Assembly (NCBI RefSeq): GCF_027497195.1
Contig: NZ_CP114905.1
Coordinates: forward strand, 2,652,001-2,716,000
Reading direction: 5' to 3'
DNA: 64,000 bases
Source: Streptomyces sp. WMMC500
GTDB taxonomy: Bacteria > Actinomycetota > Actinomycetes > Streptomycetales > Streptomycetaceae
Shown piece by piece: positions 40,544-51,090 of the stretch (the first letter of the stretch is position 1; every line of letters begins with the position of its first letter). The notes below the pieces were generated by a model that was not told the origin of the DNA, did no database searches, and worked only from the letters and a program-made list of their open reading frames with translations. A program made the translations under genes and the position numbers.

Positions 40544-41035
40544 GTGTCGTGGAGACGGGTGATCACGTATGCGGGAGCGGCGGTGGCGGCCGCGCTTCTT
40601 GCGGTGCGGGTGAAAGGAGTGCTGAGCAACCCCTTCGCGCCGGCGGAGCCCTTCGGGCAGGCAGAGAAGGAACTGGACAAGCGGGATCGGGCGCTGCGCG
40701 AAGAGCACCCCGACACCGCGGCGCTTCGGCACCGGGCCCACTACCTGAGCGAGATCGGGGACCTGGCCGGCGCCGTGGAAATCTCCGAGCAGTTGCTCGC
40801 CGAGCGGGTGCGGGCGCTGGGCGAAGACCACCCCCAGGTCCTCACCACTCGGCACAACCTGGCCAACCTGCGCGGCAGGGCGGGGGACGCGGCCGGTGCC
40901 GCCGAGGCGTTCGAACGGCTGGCGCTTGACATGGAGCGAGTGCACGGACCCGACTACATCTACACCGTCGAGTCCCGGCGCGCCGCCGTCCGCTGGCGGG
41001 AGGAAGCGGAAGGCGGCAGCCAGGGCACCGAGTGA
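40544..41035 (+). CDS. small membrane-anchored TPR protein
   Basis: A 163-residue protein. A single N-terminal helix (VITYAGAAVAAALLAVRV) probably anchors it; the rest has TPR-type repeats of the kinesin-light-chain type: LREEHPDTAALRHRAHYLSE, IGDLAGAVEISEQLLAERVR, LGEDHPQVLTTRHNLANLRG and AGDAAGAAEAFERLALDMER. The GTG at 40544 is chosen because AAGGAGG lies 10 nt upstream; an in-frame GTG at 40496 has no such site. It follows the large ATPase gene by 221 bp in the same direction; the TPR could bind that protein, but this is only suggested by proximity and by the TPR-like region there. Confidence 0.75.
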   Translation: MSWRRVITYAGAAVAAALLAVRVKGVLSNPFAPAEPFGQAEKELDKRDRALREEHPDTAALRHRAHYLSEIGDLAGAVEISEQLLAERVRALGEDHPQVLTTRHNLANLRGRAGDAAGAAEAFERLALDMERVHGPDYIYTVESRRAAVRWREEAEGGSQGTE

Positions 41036-41240
41036 CGACAGCGGCGCCTCCACGTGGCCGGCGCGCCCCGGTACCTGCGTCCCCGTACCGCGGACGCAGG
41101 GCGTGCGGGCGCTGGAAGACGCCAAGATCGCATCGATTCCGGTGCCGGCAAGGCGGAAGGGGGCGCGGTAGAAGATCCCGCACGGCAGCCGAGCGGTAAC
41201 GGGGCCGCCCGTACGAAAGGCGCTGCGCGCCGCACCGGCG

Positions 41241-41912
41241 TCAGAACAGCTTCAGCTTGCCGTCGTCCGTCCCCCGCAGCGCGTCGTAGTCCAGCACCGC
41301 GCAGTCGATCCCCCGGTCCCCCGCCAGCACCCGCGCCTGCGGCTTGATCTCCTGCGCCGCGAACACCCCCCGCACCGGCGCCAGCAGCGGGTCCCGGTTC
41401 AACAGCTCCAGATAACGGGTAAGCTGCTCCACCCCGTCGATCTCGCCGCGCCGTTTGATCTCCACCGCGACGGTCGTCCCCTTCTCGTCCCGGCCCAGGA
41501 TGTCCACGGGGCCGATCGCCGTGGGGTACTCGCGCCGGATGAGGGTCCAGCCCTCGCCCAGCGCCTCCATGCGGTCGGCGAGGAGTTCCTGCAGGTGGGC
41601 CTCCACCCCGTCCTTGACCAGGCCGGGATCGACGCCCAGTTCGTGCGACGTGTCGTGCAGCAGCTCCTCGATCGTAATGATCAGTTTTTCGCCTGCCTTG
41701 TTCTCGACCGTCCACACGGCGACACCGTCCTGCTCACCTTCTTTCAGGGTGCATGGCGGTGACATCCAGTTGAGGGGCTTGTACGCACGGTCGTCCGCAT
41801 GGACGGAGACGCTGCCGTCGGCTTTGACCAGGATCAGCCGGGGCGCGGAGGCGAGGTGGGCGGTGAGCCGCCCGGCGTAGTCGACGGAGCAGCGGGCGAT
41901 GACGAGGCGCAT
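41241..41912 (-). CDS. nucS: mismatch-specific endonuclease NucS (EndoMS)
   Basis: A 223-residue nuclease. NucS/EndoMS cuts both strands at mismatched bases and gives actinobacteria a MutS/MutL-independent mismatch repair. The N-terminal dimerisation domain begins [20 protein letters not shown] and holds the WMSPPCTL segment. The nuclease core is readable: [40 protein letters not shown] (catalytic D...E-x-K) and [20 protein letters not shown]. Length and start match the family. It is divergent from the 42,131 gene. The C-terminal KLKLF is the expected beta-clamp-binding end of such proteins. Confidence 0.96.
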   Translation of the reverse strand: MRLVIARCSVDYAGRLTAHLASAPRLILVKADGSVSVHADDRAYKPLNWMSPPCTLKEGEQDGVAVWTVENKAGEKLIITIEELLHDTSHELGVDPGLVKDGVEAHLQELLADRMEALGEGWTLIRREYPTAIGPVDILGRDEKGTTVAVEIKRRGEIDGVEQLTRYLELLNRDPLLAPVRGVFAAQEIKPQARVLAGDRGIDCAVLDYDALRGTDDGKLKLF

Positions 41913-42130
41913 GGCGCACCACGCTACTCGACTCCCGGCGCACCCTTCGATCTGACCCCTGATGCACCTTTCGGCAATGGCCAGTTGTGTACGCGTTCTT
42001 GTGGTGGAGCCGCACCCTCCGCCCTACGGTGGAAGCAGGCGGTCGTCACATGGGCACCGAGAGTGGTGATCGCCCTTCCCTGTCCGTTCAGGCCCCGCCC
42101 GAACCCCGCGGGGCTGCGAGAGGAGAATCC

Positions 42131-42523
42131 ATGTCGCTGGACGTCCCACCTGCCCTGCTCGATCAAGCCGAGCGGGGCGACGTCGACGAAAGGGAGTTCG
42201 TCGACTGCGTCCGGACCTCGCTTCCCTACGCCTGGGACATGATCAGTTCCCTGGTGGCTCAACTGAAGGTCGACGGCGGCGCTTTCGCCGACAACCGGGT
42301 CCCGCCCCCGGACGAGCACGCGCGCGGCCAGCTCCTGCGCGCGCTTGCCAGCAACGCGATACGGGGGGCTCTGGAACGCCACTTCGGCGTCCGGCTGGCG
42401 TTCCAGAACTGTCATCGCGTGGCGGTCTTCCCCCTGGAAGGCACGGCAGAGGAGCCGCTGGCCCGCTTCACCTCGGTGCGGGCGCAGTTGCTCAACCAGT
42501 CACCGGAGCTGCGTGACTGCTGA
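42131..42523 (+). CDS. SCO5389-family small protein
   Basis: A 130-residue acidic, cytosolic protein beginning MSLDVPPALLDQAERGDVDE. Segments LPYAWDMISSLVAQLKVDGG and RALASNAIRGALERHFGVRL look helical; a beta-like end reads FQNCHRVAVFPLEGTAEEPL. The ATG at 42131 has GAGGAGAA upstream. I recall such a protein in S. coelicolor beside nucS, where it is a conserved streptomycete protein of unknown function. No catalytic motif or membrane span is visible. It is divergent from nucS across a 218-bp spacer and convergent with the luciferase-like gene. Confidence 0.8.
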   Translation: MSLDVPPALLDQAERGDVDEREFVDCVRTSLPYAWDMISSLVAQLKVDGGAFADNRVPPPDEHARGQLLRALASNAIRGALERHFGVRLAFQNCHRVAVFPLEGTAEEPLARFTSVRAQLLNQSPELRDC

Positions 42524-42584
42524 CGGGCCCCAGGTCCCCCACGCTGCCGCTCCCCACGCCGTCCGCTCGCGCCGCCCCATCCGG

Positions 42585-43616
42585 TCAGCGAGCGAGGAGC
42601 GGCAGCACCTCCGAACCGATACGCCACAGGTTCCGCTCGGTCGCACACAACTCCCCCGAGCCCTCGACGAGCAGCGCGAAGCGCGTGATGCCGGTACGTT
42701 CCGCGGTCGCCGCCAGCCGGTCGGCGCACAGCCGCGGCGGGCCCACCGGGTGCAGCGCGCACAGCAGTTCCGTGTACGCCTCCGGATCGCGCATCGGACG
42801 CCGTCTGCCGTCCACCGTCTCCATCGCCCCCACGCCGCTGCGGAACGCCCCCGGCAGGGCCGTGCGCAGCAGCTTCGCCGCGTCCTCCGAGGTGTCGTCG
42901 ACCTGGGCCACGCCGGCCGACACGTGCGCCGCCGCGTCGATCGCCTCCGGGCTCATCCCGGCCTCCCGCGCGGCGCGCCGCCACAGCCGTACCATGTCCG
43001 CCTTCTCCTCGTCGCCGGAGTGCATCCCGAGCAGCATCGGCAGCCCGCGCCCGGCGGCGATCCGGACGGTGGCGGGCGAGGTGCAGGCGACCAGCACCGG
43101 CACGTCGGCGCCGCCGTGCAGCGCCTCGGCCGGCCGGGGCACGACGGCGACCTCGCGGAACGCGTAGCGCTCGCCGCCGGCGCCGACCCGCGGTTCGCGC
43201 AGCCAGCGCAGCAGCAGGTCCAGCGACTCGGGGAAGTCCGTCTCGTACGCCGCGAGGCCGGTGCCGAAGACCTCCAGGTCCACCCACGGCCCACCGCGCC
43301 CCACGCCGAGGACGAAGCGCCCCTGCGCGGCGTGGTGGAGGAGCGCGGCCTGCTCGCCGAGGGCGACGGGGTGCTGCGTGGGCAGCACGCTGACGGCGGT
43401 GCCGACGTTGATGCGGCGGGTGCGGCCGAGGAGCAGCGCGGCGAGGGTGACGGCCGAGGGGCAGGTGCCGTACGGGATGAAGTGGTGCTCGGCGAGCCAG
43501 ACGGAGTCGAGTCCGGCCTCCTCCGCCGCGACCCCCGTCCGCACGGCGCGGTGCAGGGCGTCGCCCTGCCCCTGGCCGGGGAACTGGGCGCCGAGCACGA
43601 ACGAGCCGATGTGCAT
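42585..43616 (-). CDS. luciferase-like monooxygenase (LLM class oxidoreductase)
   Basis: A 343-residue TIM-barrel oxidoreductase of the bacterial luciferase superfamily, using FMN or F420. Family features are AVRTGVAAEEAGLDSVWLAEHHF, TRRINVGTAVSVLPTQHPVA, ALLHHAAQGRFVLGVGRGGP and VACTSPATVRIAAGRGLPML. The C-terminal part varies. The ATG at 43616 is preferred (second of two adjacent Met codons) because AGGGGG lies 4-5 nt upstream. It stands alone, convergent to the 42,131 gene. Substrate unknown; the WLAEHHF segment is common to FMN- and F420-dependent members. Confidence 0.9.
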   Translation of the reverse strand: MHIGSFVLGAQFPGQGQGDALHRAVRTGVAAEEAGLDSVWLAEHHFIPYGTCPSAVTLAALLLGRTRRINVGTAVSVLPTQHPVALGEQAALLHHAAQGRFVLGVGRGGPWVDLEVFGTGLAAYETDFPESLDLLLRWLREPRVGAGGERYAFREVAVVPRPAEALHGGADVPVLVACTSPATVRIAAGRGLPMLLGMHSGDEEKADMVRLWRRAAREAGMSPEAIDAAAHVSAGVAQVDDTSEDAAKLLRTALPGAFRSGVGAMETVDGRRRPMRDPEAYTELLCALHPVGPPRLCADRLAATAERTGITRFALLVEGSGELCATERNLWRIGSEVLPLLAR

Positions 43617-43815
43617 CATGCCCCCTGTGTACCGATGGTGCTGTCGCGCGAGGGGTGCCAACGGCCCGTCACCTGGGGCGACAGGGCTCTACCCCGGAGT
43701 CGTCTTCATTGTTGGCGACGGGCGGGTGAATCGTCATTCTTTGTGCCCGGGGCTGGACTTCGCGCCCCGTACCCTGGTAGGGACCCCGTCACGACGATCT
43801 TCCCGAGGTGCCGCC

Positions 43816-44142
43816 GTGTCCCCCCGCCGGAACAAGCCGCGCTCCCGCGGCGCCGCCCGCCCCGCCGCGGACGACGACCTCACCGGCCGCTTGGGCGTGC
43901 CCGACGCCGTGGAGTACGGGGGCGAGGAGTTCCTCGTCCGCCGGGTCGCGGGGTCCGCGGCCGACAAGAGCTACCGCTGCCCGGGCTGCGACCAGGAGAT
44001 CCGCCCCGGCACGCCGCACGTGGTGGCGTGGCCGGAGCACCGCGGGGCGGACCTGCGCCGGCACTGGCACACGGCCTGCTGGAACGCGCGGGACCGGCGC
44101 GGCACCCGGCCGCAGCGCTCGCGGAACGCCCCGCGGCACTGA
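43816..44142 (+). CDS. small zinc-ribbon-like protein
   Basis: A 108-residue basic protein. After a 25-residue Arg/Ala-rich start (SPRRNKPRSRGAARPA), it carries YRCPGCDQEIRPGTPHVVAW and then HWHTACWNARDRR, that is Cys-x2-Cys ... His ... His-x-His-x2-Cys, a plausible zinc-binding arrangement like treble-clef or HNH-type small domains, without the full nuclease signature. The GTG at 43816 follows CCGAGGTG. Streptomyces orthologues are often labelled ATP/GTP-binding protein, but no nucleotide loop is visible. It lies upstream of the chitinase genes with its own reading direction and a separate promoter region. Confidence 0.7.
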   Translation: MSPRRNKPRSRGAARPAADDDLTGRLGVPDAVEYGGEEFLVRRVAGSAADKSYRCPGCDQEIRPGTPHVVAWPEHRGADLRRHWHTACWNARDRRGTRPQRSRNAPRH

Positions 44143-44165
44143 CGCCCGGCCGCGCAACCCCGCTG

Positions 44166-44207
44166 TGGTCCAGACCTATTGACGATTGGTGCAGACCTAT
44201 CTACGCT
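44166..44207 (+). promoter_or_regulatory. chitinase promoter with two DasR-like operators
   Basis: -35 TTGACG (44179-44184) and -10 TACGCT (44202-44207) are 17 bp apart. TGGTCCAGACCT (44166-44177) sits just upstream of the -35, and TGGTGCAGACCT (44187-44198) lies in the spacer, 21 bp further. Both match the DasR element TGGTCTAGACCA at 9-10 of 12 positions. The layout predicts repression in the absence of chitin-derived glucosamine-6-phosphate. Confidence 0.85.
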
Positions 44208-44306
44208 CCCCCATCACTGCGGTGAGCATGCCACCCTGACCCATCAGCTCACCGGGCGACGCAGGTCCCACCCCCAGTATCCGGACCTAGCTCGAGGAGC
44301 ACGCCC

Positions 44307-45563
44307 TTGAGATCCCCCCACCTCACACGCACCAGGAAGAGCATCATCGGCGTCCTGCTGACGCTGGCGCTCGCGATCCCCCTGACGGTGCTGACCACGC
44401 TGGCACCGTCGAAGAGCGCCGGCGCCGCCACCACCACCGCCGGCCCCGAGGCCGCCGGGGTGAAGCTCGGCTACTTCACCGAGTGGGGCGTCTACGACCG
44501 CAACTTCCACGTGAAGAACCTGGACACCTCAGGCTCCGCGGGGAAGATCACCCACATCAACTACGGCTTCGGGAACGTCACCGGAGGCCGGTGCACCCTC
44601 GGCGACTCGTACGCCGCGATCGAGAAGGCGTACACCGCCGACCAGAGCGTCGACGGCGTCGCCGACACCTGGGACCAGCCGCTGCGCGGCAACTTCAACC
44701 AACTGCTCAAGCTCAAGAAGAAGCACCCGCACATCAAGATCCTCTGGTCGTTCGGCGGCTGGACCTGGTCCGGCGGCTTCGGCCAGGCCATGCAGAACCC
44801 CGCCGCCTTCGCCCAGTCCTGCTACGACCTGGTCAACGACCCCCGCTGGCAGGGCCTGTTCGACGGCATCGACCTCGACTGGGAGTACCCCAACGCCTGC
44901 GGCGCCACCTGCGACACCAGCGGCCCCGCCGTCATGAAGAACATGATGCAGGCGTTCCGTGCCAAGTTCGGCAACCAGTTGGTGACGGCGGCCGTGACCG
45001 CCGACGCCTCGGACGGCGGGAAGATCGACGCCGCCGACTACGCCGGCGCAGCGCAGTACGTCGACTGGTACAACGTCATGACGTACGACTTCTTCGGCGC
45101 CTGGGCCCCGCAGGGCCCCACCGCCCCGCACTCCCCGCTCCAGGCGTACGACGGCATCCCGCAGGAGGGCTTCAACTCCGACGCGGCCATCCAGAAGTAC
45201 AAGGCCGCCGGCGTCCCGGCCAACAAGCTGCTGCTCGGCGTCGGCTTCTACGGCCGCGGCTGGACCGGGGTGAGCCAGGCGGCGCCCGGCGGCACGGCCA
45301 CCGGACCGGCGCCCGGCAGGTGGGAGGACGGGATCGAGGACTACAAGGTGATCAAGGACAGGTGCCCGGTCACCGGGACCATCGCGGGCACGGCGTACGC
45401 CCACTGCGGCAACCAGTGGTGGAGCTACGACACCCCGTCCACCATCACCGGGAAGATGACCTACGCCAAGAACCAGAAACTCGGCGGCGCCTTCTTCTGG
45501 GAGTTCAGCGGTGACACGCCGAACGGCGAGCTGACGTCCGCGGTCAGCAGCGGCCTCGGGTAG
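44307..45563 (+). CDS. secreted GH18 chitinase, catalytic domain only
   Basis: A 418-residue exported chitinase that hydrolyses beta-1,4-N-acetylglucosamine polymers. A signal peptide (IIGVLLTLALAIPLTVLTTL ... SAGAA) is followed directly by the GH18 barrel: GVKLGYFTEWGVYDRNFHVK, ILWSFGGWTWSGGFGQAM, the catalytic FDGIDLDWEYPNACG (Glu in DxDxE), and YNVMTYDFFGAW. There is no carbohydrate-binding module. The TTG at 44307 has GAGGAG 8-13 nt upstream, matching the start of the paralogue downstream (both begin TTG AGA TCC CCC). It has its own double-operator promoter and a strong terminator, so it is transcribed independently. Its last quarter is identical to the paralogue over 267 bp. Confidence 0.95.
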   Translation: MRSPHLTRTRKSIIGVLLTLALAIPLTVLTTLAPSKSAGAATTTAGPEAAGVKLGYFTEWGVYDRNFHVKNLDTSGSAGKITHINYGFGNVTGGRCTLGDSYAAIEKAYTADQSVDGVADTWDQPLRGNFNQLLKLKKKHPHIKILWSFGGWTWSGGFGQAMQNPAAFAQSCYDLVNDPRWQGLFDGIDLDWEYPNACGATCDTSGPAVMKNMMQAFRAKFGNQLVTAAVTADASDGGKIDAADYAGAAQYVDWYNVMTYDFFGAWAPQGPTAPHSPLQAYDGIPQEGFNSDAAIQKYKAAGVPANKLLLGVGFYGRGWTGVSQAAPGGTATGPAPGRWEDGIEDYKVIKDRCPVTGTIAGTAYAHCGNQWWSYDTPSTITGKMTYAKNQKLGGAFFWEFSGDTPNGELTSAVSSGLG

Positions 45564-45580
45564 TCCGGCCGCACGTACGG

Positions 45581-45620
45581 AAGCCCGGGTCGGTGGCGTC
45601 GCCCCCACCGACCCGGGCTT
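45581..45620 (+). terminator. strong terminator after first chitinase
   Basis: A perfect 16-bp stem, AAGCCCGGGTCGGTGG (45581-45596) with its complement 45605-45620, and an 8-nt loop, followed by CTTC. It separates the two chitinase genes. Confidence 0.9.
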
Positions 45621-45627
45621 CTTCACT

Positions 45628-45669
45628 TGGTCCAGACCTATTGACCGCATTGGTATGTACCAATAGCCT
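45628..45669 (+). promoter_or_regulatory. second chitinase promoter with two DasR-like operators
   Basis: -35 TTGACC (45641-45646) and -10 TAGCCT (45664-45669), spacer 17 bp. The upstream operator TGGTCCAGACCT (45628-45639) overlaps the edge of the -35; the second, TGGTATGTACCA (45651-45662) with 7-bp perfect arms ATTGGTA/TACCAAT, fills the spacer. Same layout as the first chitinase, with different centres. Confidence 0.85.
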
Positions 45670-45782
45670 CCCTGGCGAATGAGTGTCATGGCATGCACGC
45701 ATCTGGCTCGTGTACGACGGGCGGCCGTACGCGCGGACGGCCGCCCGCACCACCGGAACGGCACTCGACGAGGGAGACACAC

Positions 45783-47612
45783 TTGAGATCCCCCACCGGC
45801 AGACGCCTGCTGAGACGCGTCACGGCCATCGCGGCCGCCGTGGCCATCCCGCTCGCCGCCATGGTCGGACTCGCCGGCCCCGCCCAGGCGGCCGGCGCGA
45901 CCGCCACGTACCAGAAGGCCTCGGACTGGGGCACCGGCTTCGAGGGCAGGTGGACGGTGAAGAACACCGGCACCGCCCCGATCTCCTCCTGGTCCATTTC
46001 CTGGGACTTCCCCGCGGGCACCAGCGTCACCTCCTCCTGGGACGCGACCGTCACCAACAGCGGCACCCGCTGGACCGCGACGAACAAGTCGTACAACGGC
46101 AACCTCGCCCCCGGCGCCAGCCTCACCTTCGGCTTCAACGGCTCCGGCAGCGGCGGCGGCACCGTCACCAACTGCACCCTGAACGGCGACTCCTGCGACG
46201 GCGGCGGCGTCCCCGGCGACAACCCGCCCTCGGCTCCCGGCACGCCCAGCGCCGGGACCGTCACGGACACCTCCGTCGCGCTGAGCTGGACCGCCGCCAC
46301 CGACGACAAGGGAATCAAGAACTACGACGTGTACCGCGGCACCACCAAGGTCGCCACGGTCACCGGCACCGGCTACACCGACACCGGCCTGACCGCCGGC
46401 ACGCCGTACACCTACAGCGTCCGCGCCCGCGACACCGCCGACCAGGTCGGCCCGTCCAGCGCCTCGCGGACCGTCACCACCACGGGCGGCGGCGGCCCCG
46501 GCGACAAGATCAAGCTGGGGTACTTCACCGAGTGGGGCGTCTACGACCGCAACTACCACGCGAAGAACCTCGACACCTCCGGCTCGGCCCAGAAGCTGAC
46601 CCACATCAACTACGCCTTCGGCAACGTCTCCGGCGGCCGGTGCACCATGGGTGACTCCTACGCCGCGATCGACAAGGCGTACACCGCCGCCCAGAGCGTC
46701 GACGGTGTGGCCGACACCTGGGACCAGCCGCTGCGCGGCAACTTCAACCAACTGCTCAAGCTGAAGAAGAAGCACCCGCACATCAAGATCCTCTGGTCGT
46801 TCGGCGGCTGGACCTGGTCCGGCGGCTTCGGCCAGGCCATGCAGAACCCGGCCGCCTTCGCCCAGTCGTGCTACGACCTCGTGTACGACCCGCGCTGGCA
46901 GGGCCTGTTCGACGGCATCGACCTCGACTGGGAGTACCCCAACGCCTGCGGCGCCACCTGCGACACCAGCGGCCCCGCCGTCATGAAGAACATGATGCAG
47001 GCGTTCCGCGCGAAGTTCGGCGACAAGCTCGTCACCGCCGCCATCACGGCGGACGGCTCCTCCGGCGGGAAGATCGACAAGGCCGACTACGCGGGAGCGG
47101 CACAGTACGCCGACTGGTACAACGTCATGACGTACGACTTCTTCGGCGCCTGGGACGTCCAGGGGCCCACCGCCCCGCACTCGCCGCTGACCGCGTACGA
47201 CGGCATCCCGATCGCCGCGTTCCACTCGGACGCCGCGATCCAGAAGCTCAAGGGCATCGGCATCCCGTCCAGCAAGCTGCTGCTCGGCGTCGGCTTCTAC
47301 GGCCGCGGCTGGACCGGGGTGAGCCAGGCGGCGCCCGGCGGCACGGCCACCGGACCGGCGCCCGGCAGGTGGGAGGACGGGATCGAGGACTACAAGGTGA
47401 TCAAGGACAGGTGCCCGGTCACCGGGACCATCGCGGGCACGGCGTACGCCCACTGCGGCAACCAGTGGTGGAGCTACGACACCCCGTCCACCATCACCGG
47501 GAAGATGACCTACGCCAAGAACCAGAAACTCGGCGGCGCGTTCATCTGGGAGATGAGCGGTGACACCGCCAACGGCGAGCTGATGACCGCGGTCCACAAC
47601 GGTCTCGGCTGA
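45783..47612 (+). CDS. chiC: secreted modular chitinase ChiC-like (CBM2-FnIII-GH18)
   Basis: A 609-residue exported chitinase. Domain order: signal peptide ending PAQAAG (about 1-38), a cellulose/chitin-binding module of the CBM2 type (ATYQKASDWGTGFEGRWTVK to the TNCTLNGDSC, about 40-140), a fibronectin type III domain (PPSAPGTPSAGTVTDTSVAL ... SRTVTTTGG, about 145-240), and a GH18 catalytic barrel (GYFTEWGVYDRNYHAKNLDT; catalytic FDGIDLDWEYPNACG). The TTG at 45783 has GAGGGAG upstream and matches the first chitinase's start. From memory S. coelicolor chiC (SCO5376) occupies this same place beside the atp operon. It is the probable ancestor of the module-less copy before it. A hairpin terminator follows. 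Confidence 0.95.
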   Translation: MRSPTGRRLLRRVTAIAAAVAIPLAAMVGLAGPAQAAGATATYQKASDWGTGFEGRWTVKNTGTAPISSWSISWDFPAGTSVTSSWDATVTNSGTRWTATNKSYNGNLAPGASLTFGFNGSGSGGGTVTNCTLNGDSCDGGGVPGDNPPSAPGTPSAGTVTDTSVALSWTAATDDKGIKNYDVYRGTTKVATVTGTGYTDTGLTAGTPYTYSVRARDTADQVGPSSASRTVTTTGGGGPGDKIKLGYFTEWGVYDRNYHAKNLDTSGSAQKLTHINYAFGNVSGGRCTMGDSYAAIDKAYTAAQSVDGVADTWDQPLRGNFNQLLKLKKKHPHIKILWSFGGWTWSGGFGQAMQNPAAFAQSCYDLVYDPRWQGLFDGIDLDWEYPNACGATCDTSGPAVMKNMMQAFRAKFGDKLVTAAITADGSSGGKIDKADYAGAAQYADWYNVMTYDFFGAWDVQGPTAPHSPLTAYDGIPIAAFHSDAAIQKLKGIGIPSSKLLLGVGFYGRGWTGVSQAAPGGTATGPAPGRWEDGIEDYKVIKDRCPVTGTIAGTAYAHCGNQWWSYDTPSTITGKMTYAKNQKLGGAFIWEMSGDTANGELMTAVHNGLG

Positions 47613-47623
47613 CCCTCACAGAC

Positions 47624-47680
47624 GGGCCTGAGCCCGGGGTATCCGGCGTGCGCTCGCCTCCCCGCCCCGGGTTCAGGCCC
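47624..47680 (+). terminator. terminator after chiC-like gene
   Basis: GGGCCTGAGCCCGGGG (47624-47639) pairs with CCCCGGGTTCAGGCCC (47665-47680) over 16 positions including one G-T wobble. The loop is 25 nt and is followed by TTTCCCGTC, a short U-run. Confidence 0.75.
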
Positions 47681-47724
47681 TTTCCCGTCTCCCACGGACT
47701 CCCACGGACGAGTGGCCGTGCGCG

Positions 47725-48165
47725 CTACGCCACGTTGACGCGCTGTCCCGGAGGCGCCGCCTCCAGCCACGCGAGAAAGCCGGTGAGCGCGTCCTCGCTC
47801 ATCGCCAGCTCGATCCGGTCCTCGTCGTGCCGGCAGGCCAGCACGACGGCGTCGGAGAGCAGGGCGAGTTCCTCCTCGCCCGCGGGGGCCCGGCGCTCCA
47901 GCACCTCGATGCCGTCCCGCCGCAGCACGCGGCGCGGCCTCGGCGCGTACGAGAAGACGCGGAACCACTCGATGACGTCACCGCTGTAGCGGGCGACGCC
48001 GTACGCCCAGCCCTTCCCGGGCCGGTCGGCGCGGGCGGACCAGCGCAGACTGCAGTCGAAGGTGCCGCCGGCCCGCTGGATCAGCCGGCGGCGCAGTCCG
48101 AAGAGGAAGAGGCCGAGCAGCAGCAGGGCGACCACCGCCCCGGCCAGCAGCAAAGCGAGGAACAT
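47725..48165 (-). CDS. DUF2550 family protein
   Basis: A 146-residue protein with one N-terminal membrane helix (MFLALLLAGAVVALLLLGLF followed by RRRLI) and a cytosolic or membrane-surface domain: GGTFDCSLRW, GKGWAYGVARYSGDVIEWFR, SYAPRPRRVLRRDGIEVLER and ALTGFLAWLEAAPPGQRVNV. The DUF2550 gene lies next to atpC in streptomycetes and mycobacteria, as here. The ATG at 48165 is preferred, 9 nt after AGGAGG; a GTG at 48171 is only 3 nt after it. It lies 37 bp after atpC on the same strand and may be cotranscribed with the ATP synthase genes. Function unknown. Confidence 0.9.
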   Translation of the reverse strand: MFLALLLAGAVVALLLLGLFLFGLRRRLIQRAGGTFDCSLRWSARADRPGKGWAYGVARYSGDVIEWFRVFSYAPRPRRVLRRDGIEVLERRAPAGEEELALLSDAVVLACRHDEDRIELAMSEDALTGFLAWLEAAPPGQRVNVA

Positions 48166-48201
48166 CTCCACAGACCTCCTCGCCGCTCCTCTCGCGTGGC
48201 C

Positions 48202-48582
48202 TCAGCGACCCGCCACGGCCAGGAGCCGCACTTCCGCGCGTCGCTCCGCTCCCGCGTCCGCGTCCGCCTTGGCCCGCTCCAGGGCGCGCTCGGCGCGTTC
48301 CACGTCGATCTCGTCGGAGAGCTCGGCGATCTCGGCGAGCAGCGAGAGCTTGTTGTCCGCGAAGGAGATGAAGCCGCCGTGCACGGCCGCCACGACCGTG
48401 CCGTCGCCGCTGCCGCCCGCCGTGCGGATCGTCACCGGGCCGGACTCCAGCACGGTGAGCAGCGGCTGGTGTCCGGGCATGATGCCGATGTCACCGGACG
48501 GGGTGCGCGCGATGACGCGGGTGGCCTCGCCGGACCAGACGTTCCGGTCCGCGGCGACCAACTCGACGTGCAGCTCGGCCAC
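48202..48582 (-). CDS. atpC: ATP synthase epsilon subunit
   Basis: The 126-residue epsilon subunit of F1, part of the central stalk, which couples rotor to catalysis and can inhibit ATP hydrolysis. The N-terminal beta-sandwich contains AELHVELVAADRNVWSGEAT, GDIGIMPGHQPLLTVLESGP and VHGGFISFADNKLSLLAEIA. The C-terminal part is a short two-helix region (VERAERALERAKADADAGAE). It ends the F1 part of the operon, 110 bp after atpD. The longer-than-usual gap to atpD is not filled by another gene. Confidence 0.97.
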   Translation of the reverse strand: MAELHVELVAADRNVWSGEATRVIARTPSGDIGIMPGHQPLLTVLESGPVTIRTAGGSGDGTVVAAVHGGFISFADNKLSLLAEIAELSDEIDVERAERALERAKADADAGAERRAEVRLLAVAGR

Positions 48583-48692
48583 GATGGCTCCTCAACTGGG
48601 GTTTAGCAGAGAATAACTGGTTTGCGGGCCGGGGGCGGGGCGAACCCCGCCCCCGATTGGCTCGGAGCCAACGAAAACCGCGGGCGATTCCG

Positions 48693-51088
<2,396 letters not shown>

Positions 51089-51090
51089 GC

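Noticed and set aside
44529..47597. 1,022-codon minus-strand frame across both chitinases
   Set aside because: Antisense to GH18 domains; its internal repeat simply reflects the two homologous genes.
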